In this document: positions 7,415-15,244 of the stretch, in pieces
How the letters are laid out: each line of letters starts with the position of its first letter
Numbering within the stretch: the stretch's first letter is position 1
Source: Prevotella sp.
GTDB taxonomy: Bacteria; Bacteroidota; Bacteroidia; Bacteroidales; Bacteroidaceae
Direction of reading: 5' to 3'
NCBI GenBank assembly: GCA_018385335.1
Contig: JAHAZN010000079.1
Coordinates: 1-49,693, forward strand
Length of the DNA stretch: 49,693 nucleotides
The notes under the pieces: model-generated
The model's input: the letters and a program-made list of their open reading frames with translations, nothing else
What the model was told of the DNA's origin: nothing
The model's database searches: none
Position numbers and translations under genes: made by a program

Positions 7415-7882
7415 TTATCCTAAAGCGATGCTATCAATACGTAACTGAATGGTGCCCGCCGGAACACGCACACTGACGACATCACCCACCTTCTTGCCCA
7501 AGAGAGCCTGAGCTATGGGTGACTTTATTGACATCTTAGCAGTGCGAAGATCAGCTTCATGTTGACTGACAATCGTATAGGTCATCTTGGCTTGCGTGAC
7601 GAGATTGGTCATCTCTACCTTAGAAAGCAACCCTACGGTCTCATTAGCCAAAAGGTTACGATCGATCACTCTGGCATGTTCCAAGATACGACTGAGGAAA
7701 CGAATACGACCAAGTAGTCTTCCCTGCTCACGTTTAGCTGCATGGTACTCAAAATTCTCACTCAGGTCTCCCTGTGCCCTCGCCTCAGAGATAGCATCTC
7801 TCACGCGCGGCAACTCCACCGACTCCAACTGCTTCAGTTCGTTAAGAATCTTATTGAAGCCTTCTTCCGACATATATTCCAT
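7415..7882 (-). CDS. greA: Transcription elongation factor GreA
   Basis: This 155-residue protein matches the full GreA length. The N-terminal coiled coil (EEGFNKILNELKQLESVELPRVRDAISEARAQGDLSEN split over residues 5-42) carries the acidic DLSEN tip with the catalytic D and E that stimulate transcript cleavage in backtracked RNA polymerase. The C-terminal FKBP-like domain ends with the usual SPIAQALLGKKVGDVVSV segment. It acts in the RNA polymerase secondary channel. The start at 7882 gives MEYMSEEG; the second Met is an alternative. No TAnnTTTG box was found upstream. Confidence 0.95.
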   Translation of the reverse strand: MEYMSEEGFNKILNELKQLESVELPRVRDAISEARAQGDLSENFEYHAAKREQGRLLGRIRFLSRILEHARVIDRNLLANETVGLLSKVEMTNLVTQAKMTYTIVSQHEADLRTAKMSIKSPIAQALLGKKVGDVVSVRVPAGTIQLRIDSIALG

Positions 7883-7950
7883 TAGTCCTCAGTATTATTA
7901 TTTATGAATAAGAAGGTGATCACATCCTATAAATCCAGGATTGGTTGCTA

Positions 7951-7983
7951 AGAAAAGGGCCACATCCTGTTGGATGCAGCCCT
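7951..7983 (-). terminator. Terminator after rplT
   Basis: On the minus strand AGGGC-TG-CATCC pairs with GGATG-TG-GCCCT around AACA, followed by TTTCT. It lies 27 bases after the L20 stop and ends the infC-rpmI-rplT transcript. Confidence 0.75.
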
Positions 7984-8009
7984 CATATTGTTTTAAATAA
8001 ACAAAAACC

Positions 8010-8354
8010 TTACTTTACCTTGGCTACGATAGCCTTGAAAGCCTCAGGATTGTTAACAGCGAGGTCAGCCAACACCTTGCGGTTGATCTCAATACCAGCC
8101 TTATTGAGCGCACCCATCAACACTGAATAGCTCATGCCCTCGAGACGGGCAGCAGCGTTGATACGCTGGATCCACAATGAGCGGAAGTTGCGCTTCTTGT
8201 TACGGCGGTCACGGTAAGCGTAGGTAAGACCCTTCTCCCAAGTGTTCTTAGCTACGGTCCAAACATTCTTACGGGCTCCGAAGTAGCCACGTGTAAGTTT
8301 CAAAATTCTTTTTCTCTTTGCTCTTGAAGCAACATGATTTACTGATCTTGGCAT
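8010..8354 (-). CDS. rplT: 50S ribosomal protein L20
   Basis: This 114-residue protein has the typical L20 sequence: basic N-terminus ([20 protein letters not shown]), the YGARKN-like [12 protein letters not shown] segment, and [20 protein letters not shown]. The length agrees with the family. L20 binds 23S rRNA early in assembly and in many bacteria also represses its own operon. It is the third gene of infC-rpmI-rplT and is followed by a terminator. Confidence 0.98.
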   Translation of the reverse strand: MPRSVNHVASRAKRKRILKLTRGYFGARKNVWTVAKNTWEKGLTYAYRDRRNKKRNFRSLWIQRINAAARLEGMSYSVLMGALNKAGIEINRKVLADLAVNNPEAFKAIVAKVK

Positions 8355-8391
8355 AGTTTTTTCTTACTTTAAAAATGTTTGACAATAGGGA

Positions 8392-8589
8392 TTAACGGAG
8401 GCACAACAAATCACGTACCTGCTTCATGTTGCTGGTATCAACCAATGTCTGGTGAACCAAGTTACGCTTCTGCTTCTTAGTCTTCTTCGTAAGAATGTGA
8501 CTGTGGAAAGCGTGATGTCTCTTAATCTTACCTGTACCGGTGAAGGCGAATCTCTTCTTAGCACCGGAGTTTGTCTTTACTTTTGGCAT
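8392..8589 (-). CDS. rpmI: 50S ribosomal protein L35
   Basis: This 65-residue protein starts [14 protein letters not shown], the L35 signature, and contains [19 protein letters not shown]. It lies between infC and rplT, 37 bases before rplT, in the order common to bacteria. A hairpin lies in the 83-base gap after infC. Confidence 0.97.
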   Translation of the reverse strand: MPKVKTNSGAKKRFAFTGTGKIKRHHAFHSHILTKKTKKQKRNLVHQTLVDTSNMKQVRDLLCLR

Positions 8590-8624
8590 TTTTTTTAAGT
8601 TTTATTTGTTTGTTATTTATTATA

Positions 8625-8654
8625 GTGGCAACGCATATACCGGGCGTTACGCAC
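8625..8654 (-). promoter_or_regulatory. Hairpin between infC and rpmI, candidate ribosomal-protein operator
   Basis: On the minus strand GTGcgtAACGC pairs with GCGTTgcCAC around a 9-base loop with an internal mismatch. It sits in the untranslated gap before L35. In other bacteria L20 controls this operon by binding leader or intergenic RNA; that this hairpin serves the purpose is inference. Confidence 0.35.
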
Positions 8655-8672
8655 TTCTTCTTTTCTCTTGAG

Positions 8673-9374
8673 TTAATCCTCTTCGGTGAGTTTCTTCAGC
8701 GCATCAGCACTGATTTTGGCATTGGCAAGGAGTCCACCGTTTGCGGGCATCTCTGCCTGCTCTTTTATATCAGTGGCTTTATTGTTGTTCTGCTCGCGCT
8801 CCTCGTTGGCACGCTTCTCTCTGTCCATAGCCTGCTGACTCTTCTTAGCCACACCTGCCTTTTTGGGTGTGAGATAGATAAACATTTTCTTTCCCTCTAA
8901 CGAAGGCATGTGTTCCACCTTACCATATTCTTCCAGGTCGTTGGCGAATCTCAGCAGCAACACCTCGCCCTGCTCTTTGAAGAGGATAGAGCGTCCGCGG
9001 AAGAATACATAGGCTCTCACCTTGTTACCGTCCTCGAGAAACTCCTTAGCATGCTTCAGTTTGAACTGATAGTCGTGCTCATCTGTCTGAGGTCCGAAAC
9101 GTATTTCCTTCACCTCAACCTTCACCTGCTTAGCCTTAAGCTCCTTAGCACGTTTCTTCTGCTGATATAGGAACTTTGAATAGTCTATCAAACGACAAAC
9201 GGGGGGATTGGCGTTGGGAGAGATCTCCACGAGATCTACACCTTGGTTACGAGCCATATCCAAGGCTTGACGAGTGGGCACTACCATAGAGCCATCATCA
9301 CCGACGATACGTACCTCGCGCACTCTAATCTGCTCGTTTACACGATACTGATTCTTAATCTTGTCGTTCTTCAT
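8673..9374 (-). CDS. infC: Translation initiation factor IF-3
   Basis: This 233-residue protein shows both IF-3 domains: the N-domain ([37 protein letters not shown] split about residues 10-70) and the C-domain ([31 protein letters not shown]). About 55 residues rich in E, K, N and A follow, so it is longer than the E. coli protein of about 180. IF-3 binds the 30S subunit and checks start-codon choice. The start is fixed because a TGA stands directly before the ATG in frame. The promoter at 9401-9431 leaves a leader of about 20 bases. The usual upstream neighbour thrS is absent. Confidence 0.97.
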   Translation of the reverse strand: MKNDKIKNQYRVNEQIRVREVRIVGDDGSMVVPTRQALDMARNQGVDLVEISPNANPPVCRLIDYSKFLYQQKKRAKELKAKQVKVEVKEIRFGPQTDEHDYQFKLKHAKEFLEDGNKVRAYVFFRGRSILFKEQGEVLLLRFANDLEEYGKVEHMPSLEGKKMFIYLTPKKAGVAKKSQQAMDREKRANEEREQNNNKATDIKEQAEMPANGGLLANAKISADALKKLTEED

Positions 9375-9400
9375 TCAATAGTTTTATTCAAAATCGGATG

Positions 9401-9431
9401 CAAAGGTACAATATTCCGATGAATTGACAAA
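9401..9431 (-). promoter_or_regulatory. infC operon promoter
   Basis: On the minus strand TTTG (9431-9428) is followed after 19 bases by TACCTTTG (9408-9401), a full Bacteroidetes-type promoter. Confidence 0.8.
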
Positions 9432-9533
9432 GATTTTCTTTTTATTTTTTTCCTCTTGTCACAACTTTTTCTTTCATTTCTTTCTGCATCTACCATCCTA
9501 TCCTTTTTTAGAATGTAATTTGTTTATTCAGCA

Positions 9534-9565
9534 TTTGTCATTCACAGCATTTTTCTGTAAGTTTG
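9534..9565 (+). promoter_or_regulatory. Promoter of PIF1-like helicase gene
   Basis: TTTG at 9534-9537 is followed after 20 bases by TAAGTTTG at 9558-9565. Transcription would begin near 9569, about 20 bases before the ATG. Confidence 0.8.
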
Positions 9566-9587
9566 CATTCGGTTAGCTTAGTATAAG

Positions 9588-11765
9588 ATGATGAACGAAC
9601 AGAATAGAGAACTGAAACATGCCTGGGATTTTGTGGAACACACAGGAATAAGTATTTTCCTTACCGGCAAGGCAGGAACCGGTAAAACCACTTTCCTCAA
9701 GACACTCAAAGAATACAGTACGAAAAGGATGGTGGTGGTGGCTCCCACCGGCGTAGCAGCCATCAATGCAGGAGGAATGACCATCCACTCCTTCTTTCAG
9801 CTTCCCCTCTCCCCCTTCATTCCCGGCACCAACATGAAGAGGCACTTTAATTTCAGCAAGGAGAAGCGCAAGATAATTGCCTCACTCGACCTGCTCATCA
9901 TTGATGAAATATCCATGGTGAGGAGCGACCTTTTGGATGCTGTTGACAGCGTGCTCCGACGATATCGCAACAGGTATCAGCCTTTTGGCGGTGTACAGTT
10001 GCTGATGATTGGCGACCTTCAACAACTCACTCCTGTGGTGACTCAAGAAGAGTCTGAACTATTAAACCAACACTATGCCACTCCTTATTTCTTCAGTAGC
10101 AAGGCTTTGGCACAGACAAAATATGTCACCATCCAATTGGAAAAGGTTTACCGTCAGCAGGACGAGAAGTTTGTAGGTATCCTCAACCATATTCGTGATG
10201 GTCACCCCTCCATCCAAGACCTTGAACTGCTGAACAGCAGATATGACGCCCACTTCTCTCCTTCGCCAAACGAAGGTTTCATTCGCCTTACCACACATAA
10301 TTATATTGCTAATAACCATAATGAATCAGAACTGAACAAACTGCCGACAAAAGCCTTTATCTATGATGCAGAGATTTCCGGTACATTTCCTGAATATGCC
10401 TACCCCACCGACCAATCGCTCATCCTCAAACAGGGTGCACAGGTGATGTTTGTCAAGAATGATGCCTCTTCAGAACATCGATATTACAATGGTCGCATAG
10501 GAAAGATAACATGGTTAGACGAGAATGAGGTGAGAGTGAGATGCGAAGGTGACACCTACGACATCATTGTCGCTCCACAGGAATGGGAGAATGCAAAATA
10601 TCATATCAATGATGAGACCAAGGAGTTGGAGACTGAAATAGTAGGATTATTCAGACAACTTCCCCTCCGTCTGGCATGGGCCATCACCATTCATAAAAGT
10701 CAAGGGCTCACCTTCGACCATGCAATCATTGATGCAGGGATGTCCTTTGCTCCAGGGCAAGTGTATGTAGCACTCAGCCGATGCAAGACCTTAGAAGGCA
10801 TGGTGCTGGGGTCGCCTTTGGAGAGACGCTCTGTCATCAACGATGAGCGGGTGACAAGCTATATCCTTCATCAAGATCAGGAAGCCCAAGAGAGCATTAA
10901 CCAACTGCCTACTCTCAAGGAAGAATACTATAGGCAACTATTGTTGGAACTGTTTGACTTCAAGGCACTTTATTACAAAGAGGAGCATCTCAGCCACCTG
11001 CTCTCGGAATTTTTCTCCAATAGTTTCCAGTCGCTCACCCAACTCCATAAGCAAGTAGTCATCAGCATGAAGAAAGAGGTGATCGATGTTGCAGACAAAT
11101 GGAATGTTGTCATCCGTTCATCACAGATGATGACCCTGAAAAAGCAGGAGTTTCAAGACCGCATCACACGCAGCTGCAACTATTTTATCACTACTCTTCA
11201 TAAGCACTGCGACCAAGCGATAGACTTATGCAAATCTGTGAAGACGAACAACCAAGAGGCTATGCGCCGATTGTCAGATACATGGAATGAGATGAGGCTC
11301 CTCTTTGATAGTCATCTGATGTTGCTCAAAGCGATTGAGAGCAAGGGATTCTCTGTCAATACCTACCTGAAGGAGAAACAAAACAGTTTTCTCTCTGCCA
11401 TGGATGGCGACCAACGGAAAGATGAGAGGACGGTGAAGACGACCGAGAGACAGAAGAAGGTGAACAAGAAGACTAAAGAGGAGAAAGAAAAGACTTGGAT
11501 GACCAGTTACCGTCTCTACTGTGAAGGGATGAAAGCCGATGAGATTGCCATCCACCGCGGACTGACCATCAGCACCATCTTCGGCCATCTTGCACGGTTT
11601 ATCAAGTCGGGGGAAATTGCACTCACCGACATCATTGACGAGCAAAAGATTGAGATTATTAAAAAAGCCATCGCGCTCAAAGGCCAAGAAGGAAAGAATG
11701 CTGTGAAATCCCTCTGTCCTCCTGACATCAGCTATGCAGAAATAAGTATCGTAATGGACGTATAA
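9588..11765 (+). CDS. PIF1/RecD-like AAA+ DNA helicase with C-terminal HTH
   Basis: This 725-residue protein is a superfamily 1 helicase. Walker A is GKAGTGKT at residues 27-34, Walker B LIIDEIS with D106-E107, and later motifs include MIGDLQQLTPV and, near residues 365-400, TIHKSQGLTFDHAIID and VYVALSRCKTLEG. This set is typical of PIF1-like 5'-3' helicases. After a long helical linker the C-terminus (about 630-725) has a helix-turn-helix like the HTH domain found at the end of some RecQ/PIF1 proteins (CEGMKADEIAIHRGLTIST). It probably unwinds structured or stalled DNA. It stands alone, with its own promoter and terminator. Two adjacent ATGs (9588, 9591) could serve as start. Confidence 0.9.
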   Translation: MMNEQNRELKHAWDFVEHTGISIFLTGKAGTGKTTFLKTLKEYSTKRMVVVAPTGVAAINAGGMTIHSFFQLPLSPFIPGTNMKRHFNFSKEKRKIIASLDLLIIDEISMVRSDLLDAVDSVLRRYRNRYQPFGGVQLLMIGDLQQLTPVVTQEESELLNQHYATPYFFSSKALAQTKYVTIQLEKVYRQQDEKFVGILNHIRDGHPSIQDLELLNSRYDAHFSPSPNEGFIRLTTHNYIANNHNESELNKLPTKAFIYDAEISGTFPEYAYPTDQSLILKQGAQVMFVKNDASSEHRYYNGRIGKITWLDENEVRVRCEGDTYDIIVAPQEWENAKYHINDETKELETEIVGLFRQLPLRLAWAITIHKSQGLTFDHAIIDAGMSFAPGQVYVALSRCKTLEGMVLGSPLERRSVINDERVTSYILHQDQEAQESINQLPTLKEEYYRQLLLELFDFKALYYKEEHLSHLLSEFFSNSFQSLTQLHKQVVISMKKEVIDVADKWNVVIRSSQMMTLKKQEFQDRITRSCNYFITTLHKHCDQAIDLCKSVKTNNQEAMRRLSDTWNEMRLLFDSHLMLLKAIESKGFSVNTYLKEKQNSFLSAMDGDQRKDERTVKTTERQKKVNKKTKEEKEKTWMTSYRLYCEGMKADEIAIHRGLTISTIFGHLARFIKSGEIALTDIIDEQKIEIIKKAIALKGQEGKNAVKSLCPPDISYAEISIVMDV

Positions 11766-11767
11766 AA

Positions 11768-11811
11768 AAGGAACTGCATCAGTTCTCCACCATGCAGTTC
11801 CTTCTGTATTT
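11768..11811 (+). terminator. Terminator after PIF1-like gene
   Basis: AAGGAACTGCAT (11768-11779) pairs perfectly with 11792-11803 around 12 bases; CTGTATTTTTA follows. It lies between convergent genes and may also serve the L28-L33-DUF4295 operon on the other strand. Confidence 0.85.
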
Positions 11812-11836
11812 TTATATCACCTACTTAGCTATCGGA

Positions 11837-11995
11837 TTAGTTCTTGAAGAAATCCTTCACAGCCTCGTTGGGAACCATTCGCTCATCAAAAGTGTAAGCG
11901 CCAGTCTTAGGGCTCTTCACCATTTTAATCACCTTTGTGTATGCGCGACCATCCTTTGAGCCATCGCGGAGGGTAGCGACTACTTTCTTTGCCAT
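11837..11995 (-). CDS. DUF4295 small basic protein
   Basis: This 52-residue ORF starts MAKKVVATLRDGSKDGRAYT and ends VKDFFKN. It matches the DUF4295 family that follows rpmB-rpmG in Bacteroidetes. It is basic and has no membrane segment. Constant linkage to ribosomal proteins L28 and L33 suggests a ribosome-associated protein, but this is inference. It starts 23 bases after the rpmG stop. Confidence 0.9.
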   Translation of the reverse strand: MAKKVVATLRDGSKDGRAYTKVIKMVKSPKTGAYTFDERMVPNEAVKDFFKN

Positions 11996-12018
11996 AGTCT
12001 ATGTGCTTGCTTTAATGA

Positions 12019-12207
12019 TTATTTGATTTCCTTATGAAGCGTCATCTTCTTCAAGATGGGATTATACTTCATCAGTTCCATTCTTTCAGGAGTGTTCTTG
12101 CGGTTCTTGGTAGTCACATAGCGACTTGTACCGGGCATACCGCTGTTCTTGATTTCGGTGCATTCCAAAATCACCTGAACTCTATTGCCTTTTGCTTTCT
12201 TTGCCAT
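12019..12207 (-). CDS. rpmG: 50S ribosomal protein L33
   Basis: This 62-residue protein has the L33 pattern ([34 protein letters not shown]). The paired zinc-binding cysteines of the C+ form are missing (only one Cys, C15), so it is the zinc-independent form. It starts 5 bases after the rpmB stop and belongs to the L28-L33-DUF4295 operon. Confidence 0.96.
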   Translation of the reverse strand: MAKKAKGNRVQVILECTEIKNSGMPGTSRYVTTKNRKNTPERMELMKYNPILKKMTLHKEIK

Positions 12208-12212
12208 AGTGC

Positions 12213-12476
12213 TTAATCTCCTATCACTTTAATGTCTCTCCAATCGCAAAATCCCTTCGCAACGGCCTGCTTGAGAGCAGCATCGAGACCCACTTTGTTA
12301 ATCATACGCAGACCAGCGGCGCTGATCTTCAAACTTATCCAGCAATCCTCTTCTACATAGTAGAACTTCTTGCGGAACAGGTTTACATCAAAGCTGCGCT
12401 TTGTACGATGCTTTGAGTGAGACACATTATTACCCATCTGTGCCTTCTTTCCCGTAATCTGACAAATCTTCGACAT
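12213..12476 (-). CDS. rpmB: 50S ribosomal protein L28
   Basis: This 87-residue protein starts [20 protein letters not shown] and contains [17 protein letters not shown], as in L28. It is the first gene of the operon, with a full promoter at 12526-12556 and a leader of about 45 bases. Confidence 0.97.
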   Translation of the reverse strand: MSKICQITGKKAQMGNNVSHSKHRTKRSFDVNLFRKKFYYVEEDCWISLKISAAGLRMINKVGLDAALKQAVAKGFCDWRDIKVIGD

Positions 12477-12525
12477 TTCTATCTAAATTTCTTTGTTCTA
12501 TTTATAACTTATTCCAAACAGGGTG

Positions 12526-12556
12526 CAAAGGTAAGGATAATTTTGGTAAACTCAAA
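12526..12556 (-). promoter_or_regulatory. rpmB operon promoter
   Basis: On the minus strand TTTG (12556-12553) is followed after 19 bases by TACCTTTG (12533-12526). Confidence 0.8.
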
Positions 12557-12635
12557 ATATTTCGCCTAAAAATCAGTAAATTAAGGATTATTTTGTTTTT
12601 TTCCTTCGCTTAGCTTCACTTTTTGGGCAAAAAAA

Positions 12636-12679
12636 CCTTGGATTTCATCCTTCGTTTTCTCGCCATGGCAATGACTGAG
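12636..12679 (-). repeat. Dispersed repeat, copy 3
   Basis: 12638-12679 is the exact reverse complement of 1-42; 12636-12661 equals 3992-4017. On the minus strand it starts 40 bases after the pncC stop and lies within a short open frame (about 12575-12688) readable as MMSLLSHCHGEKTKDEIQG and on to a TAA. A small hairpin (TGAGCAA/TTGCTCA) borders it at 12675-12696. Confidence 0.9.
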
Positions 12680-12719
12680 CAAGCTCATCATTGCTCATCT
12701 GGCTTAACGAAAACGTTCC

Positions 12720-13235
12720 TTACTCTTCTTTTGAAGAAGATTCGGCAAACTCTTCATTAAGGAAGTCGAGGAACATCTGCATAGCCTTGTTGGTGGCGAT
12801 GGCGAGATTGATATCTCTACCATAGTCCTCCTCTATCTTCAGTGTCTTTGTTCGTTCCGCCGATCCGCAAGCCAACCAGATGGTTCCCACGGGAATATCC
12901 TTAGGACCGGCTGTAGGACCAGCATATCCGGTGGCAGCGATGGCATAGTCGGTGTTTAGCGTCTTCACTGCTCCTTTCACCATCTGTATAGCCACCTCCT
13001 CGCAGACGGCACTCTTCTCCTCTATCAGTTGAGCATCGACATCGAGGAGCTTTTCCTTTATCTCATCTGTATAGGACACTACGCCTCCCTTATAATACTT
13101 TGAGGAGCCTGGCACGGCAATGATTGCTTCGGCAATGCGTCCACCCGTACAACTTTCTGCCGTACCGACAGTTTTCTCCTGTTCCCAAAGCAGTTGACTG
13201 ATCTCTCTACTGATAATTTTGCTTTCAAAGTCCAT
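12720..13235 (-). CDS. pncC: CinA C-terminal domain protein, nicotinamide-nucleotide amidase
   Basis: This 171-residue protein is a stand-alone CinA C-terminal domain. The family signature TAESCTGGRIAEAI holds the catalytic Ser28, and ATGYAGPTAGPKDIPVGTIW is the second conserved block. PncC enzymes deamidate nicotinamide mononucleotide to nicotinic acid mononucleotide in NAD recycling. It is the last gene of the map-tsaD-pncC group, 37 bases after tsaD. The N-terminal CinA domain is absent, as is usual for this form. Confidence 0.92.
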   Translation of the reverse strand: MDFESKIISREISQLLWEQEKTVGTAESCTGGRIAEAIIAVPGSSKYYKGGVVSYTDEIKEKLLDVDAQLIEEKSAVCEEVAIQMVKGAVKTLNTDYAIAATGYAGPTAGPKDIPVGTIWLACGSAERTKTLKIEEDYGRDINLAIATNKAMQMFLDFLNEEFAESSSKEE

Positions 13236-13272
13236 ATTTCAATCGTTTTTTTATTTGATCCGAGGGCTGTCT

Positions 13273-14316
13273 TTAATCGAAAGTCACCTTAGAGAATGCA
13301 GGCGCATCGATATTGCAAAACTCACCCTTAAGATATTTGTAATAACCTGTAATCCCTATCATTGCAGCGTTGTCTGTCGTATAGCTGAAACGGGGGATAT
13401 AAATGGTCCATCCATATTTTTCGGCATGCTGATGAAAGGCATTTCTCAATCCGTTGTTTGCACTCACACCTCCTGCCACTGCCACGTGTTTGATCCCTGT
13501 CTGCTGAACAGCTTTCCTGAGTTTCTTCATCAGGATGTCAACGATAGTAAACTCCAGACTGGCAGCAATATCTTCCTGATGATGTGCCACGAAATCGGGG
13601 TCATCCTTTATCCACTCTCTGAGCGAATAGAGGAAAGAGGTTTTCAATCCGCTGAAACTGTAGTTCAGTCCTGGTATCTGCGGTTCTGCAAACTTATATG
13701 CATGAGGATTACCCTTTCTTGCCAGCCTGTCGATGATTGGTCCTCCGGGGTAGCCCAGTCCCATCACCTTAGAACATTTATCTATCGCCTCTCCAGCAGC
13801 ATCATCTATCGTCTGTCCCAGCACCTCCATATCATCGAAGGCATTTACCTTGACAATCTGTGAGTTTCCTCCGCTCACAAGCAGACAGAGGAAGGGCAAA
13901 GGAGGAGCAGAGCAATCATCATCGCTCTCCTTGATAAAGTGTGCCATCACATGCCCCTGCAGATGATTGACATCAACCAAGGGGATGTTGAGCGAGCGCG
14001 CAAATCCCTTGGCAAAGCTTACGCCTACAAGGAGTGAACCCATCAAGCCTGGTCCTCTTGTAAATGCCACAGCACTAAGTTGCTGCTTCTCAACTCCAGC
14101 CTTCTTTAATGCCTGGTCAACCACCGGAACGATGTTCTGCTGATGCGCACGCGATGCCAATTCGGGCACCACACCGCCATAGGCCTCGTGTACAGCCTGA
14201 CTTGCCGTCACGTTGCTCAGCAACACGCCATCTCTCAGCACAGCAGCCGAGGTATCATCACAACTACTCTCTATTCCTAATATATATATAGGTGTATGTT
14301 GTTCCTTTTCCATCAT
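13273..14316 (-). CDS. tsaD: tRNA N6-adenosine threonylcarbamoyltransferase TsaD
   Basis: This 347-residue protein has the ASKHA fold motifs of TsaD: GIESSCDDTSAA at residues 14-25, metal ligands H118 and H122 in NHLQGH, and LVSGGNSQI. TsaD transfers the threonylcarbamoyl group to A37 of tRNAs that read ANN codons, working with TsaB and TsaE. It overlaps the end of map by 4 bases (ATGA), so the two are translationally coupled. Confidence 0.97.
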   Translation of the reverse strand: MMEKEQHTPIYILGIESSCDDTSAAVLRDGVLLSNVTASQAVHEAYGGVVPELASRAHQQNIVPVVDQALKKAGVEKQQLSAVAFTRGPGLMGSLLVGVSFAKGFARSLNIPLVDVNHLQGHVMAHFIKESDDDCSAPPLPFLCLLVSGGNSQIVKVNAFDDMEVLGQTIDDAAGEAIDKCSKVMGLGYPGGPIIDRLARKGNPHAYKFAEPQIPGLNYSFSGLKTSFLYSLREWIKDDPDFVAHHQEDIAASLEFTIVDILMKKLRKAVQQTGIKHVAVAGGVSANNGLRNAFHQHAEKYGWTIYIPRFSYTTDNAAMIGITGYYKYLKGEFCNIDAPAFSKVTFD

Positions 14317-15176
14317 CTTGACAGTATCTCCAAACCGTTTTCAGTCATAAGGAAAGTGTGTTCCCACTGAGCACTGGGCAATTCGTCGCCTGTAATCACC
14401 TCCCATCCATATTTATCGTCGGCATCGATATACACCTTCCAAGTACCCATGTTGATCATCGGTTCGATGGTGAATACCATTCCCGGCACGAGCAGCATTC
14501 CTGTGCCTCTATGTCCGTAATGCACCACTTCTGGCTCTTCATGAAACTCCAGTCCGACACCGTGTCCACAGAGGTCTCTTACCACACCATAGTGATATTT
14601 CTTGGCATGTTTCTCTACGGCATGTCCGATGTCTCCCACGAAGGAGAAGGGTTGGGCTGCTGCAGCGCCTAACTCAAGACACTCCTTTGCCACCCTCACC
14701 AGCTGTTCTTTCTCCGGTGTGGTCTTTCCTCCGATGATAAACATTCGTGAAGCATCGGCATAGTAGCCGTTGTAGATAGTGGTAAAATCTACGTTGACGA
14801 TATCCCCCTCTTCAAGCACATCCTCTTTCTTGGGGATACCATGACACACCACTTCATTGATGCTTGTACACACACTCTTTGGGAATCCCTCATAGCCCAG
14901 GCAAGCAGGTTTTCCACCATGTGCAACACAGTAGTCATAACAAATCTTATCTATTTCGAGCGTATTCATTCCAGGTCGAATCAAGCGTTCCACCTCATCC
15001 AATACCCCCGTATTGATTTCTCCACTTTTCCTTATTCCCTCAATCTGTTCCTTGGTCTTGATGAGATTACGAGTGGGAACCAATTTACCTTTGTTTTCCC
15101 AGTACATCACTTGCTTGTCGAGCTCTGTAGGTTCTTGTCCTGGCAAGCAATGCCATCTGCGTTTTTTTCCGAACAT
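14313..15176 (-). CDS. map: Type I methionine aminopeptidase
   Basis: This 287-residue enzyme removes the N-terminal Met from new proteins. All five metal ligands are seen: D130, D141, H205, E238 and E272. An N-terminal extension of about 40 residues (RRWHCLPGQEPTELDKQVMYW) precedes the catalytic domain; E. coli Map has 264 residues and no such part. It may help ribosome docking, which is inference. A -7 box (15199-15206) lies 23 bases before the ATG. It heads the map-tsaD-pncC group. Confidence 0.96.
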   Translation of the reverse strand: MFGKKRRWHCLPGQEPTELDKQVMYWENKGKLVPTRNLIKTKEQIEGIRKSGEINTGVLDEVERLIRPGMNTLEIDKICYDYCVAHGGKPACLGYEGFPKSVCTSINEVVCHGIPKKEDVLEEGDIVNVDFTTIYNGYYADASRMFIIGGKTTPEKEQLVRVAKECLELGAAAAQPFSFVGDIGHAVEKHAKKYHYGVVRDLCGHGVGLEFHEEPEVVHYGHRGTGMLLVPGMVFTIEPMINMGTWKVYIDADDKYGWEVITGDELPSAQWEHTFLMTENGLEILSR

Positions 15177-15198
15177 CGTCTTTTGCTTTTATTCTCTG

Positions 15199-15206
15199 CA
15201 AAATTA
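15199..15206 (-). promoter_or_regulatory. -7 box of map operon
   Basis: On the minus strand TAATTTTG precedes map with a predicted leader of about 20 bases. No TTTG at the -33 distance is visible. Confidence 0.6.
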
Positions 15207-15244
15207 CTATTTTTTCGTCAAATGCCATCAATCCGATGACTTTT

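Noticed and set aside
1..12679. 42-bp inverted repeats as ends of one transposon
   Set aside because: The enclosed segment is mostly core genes without transposase, and a third partial copy lies inside.
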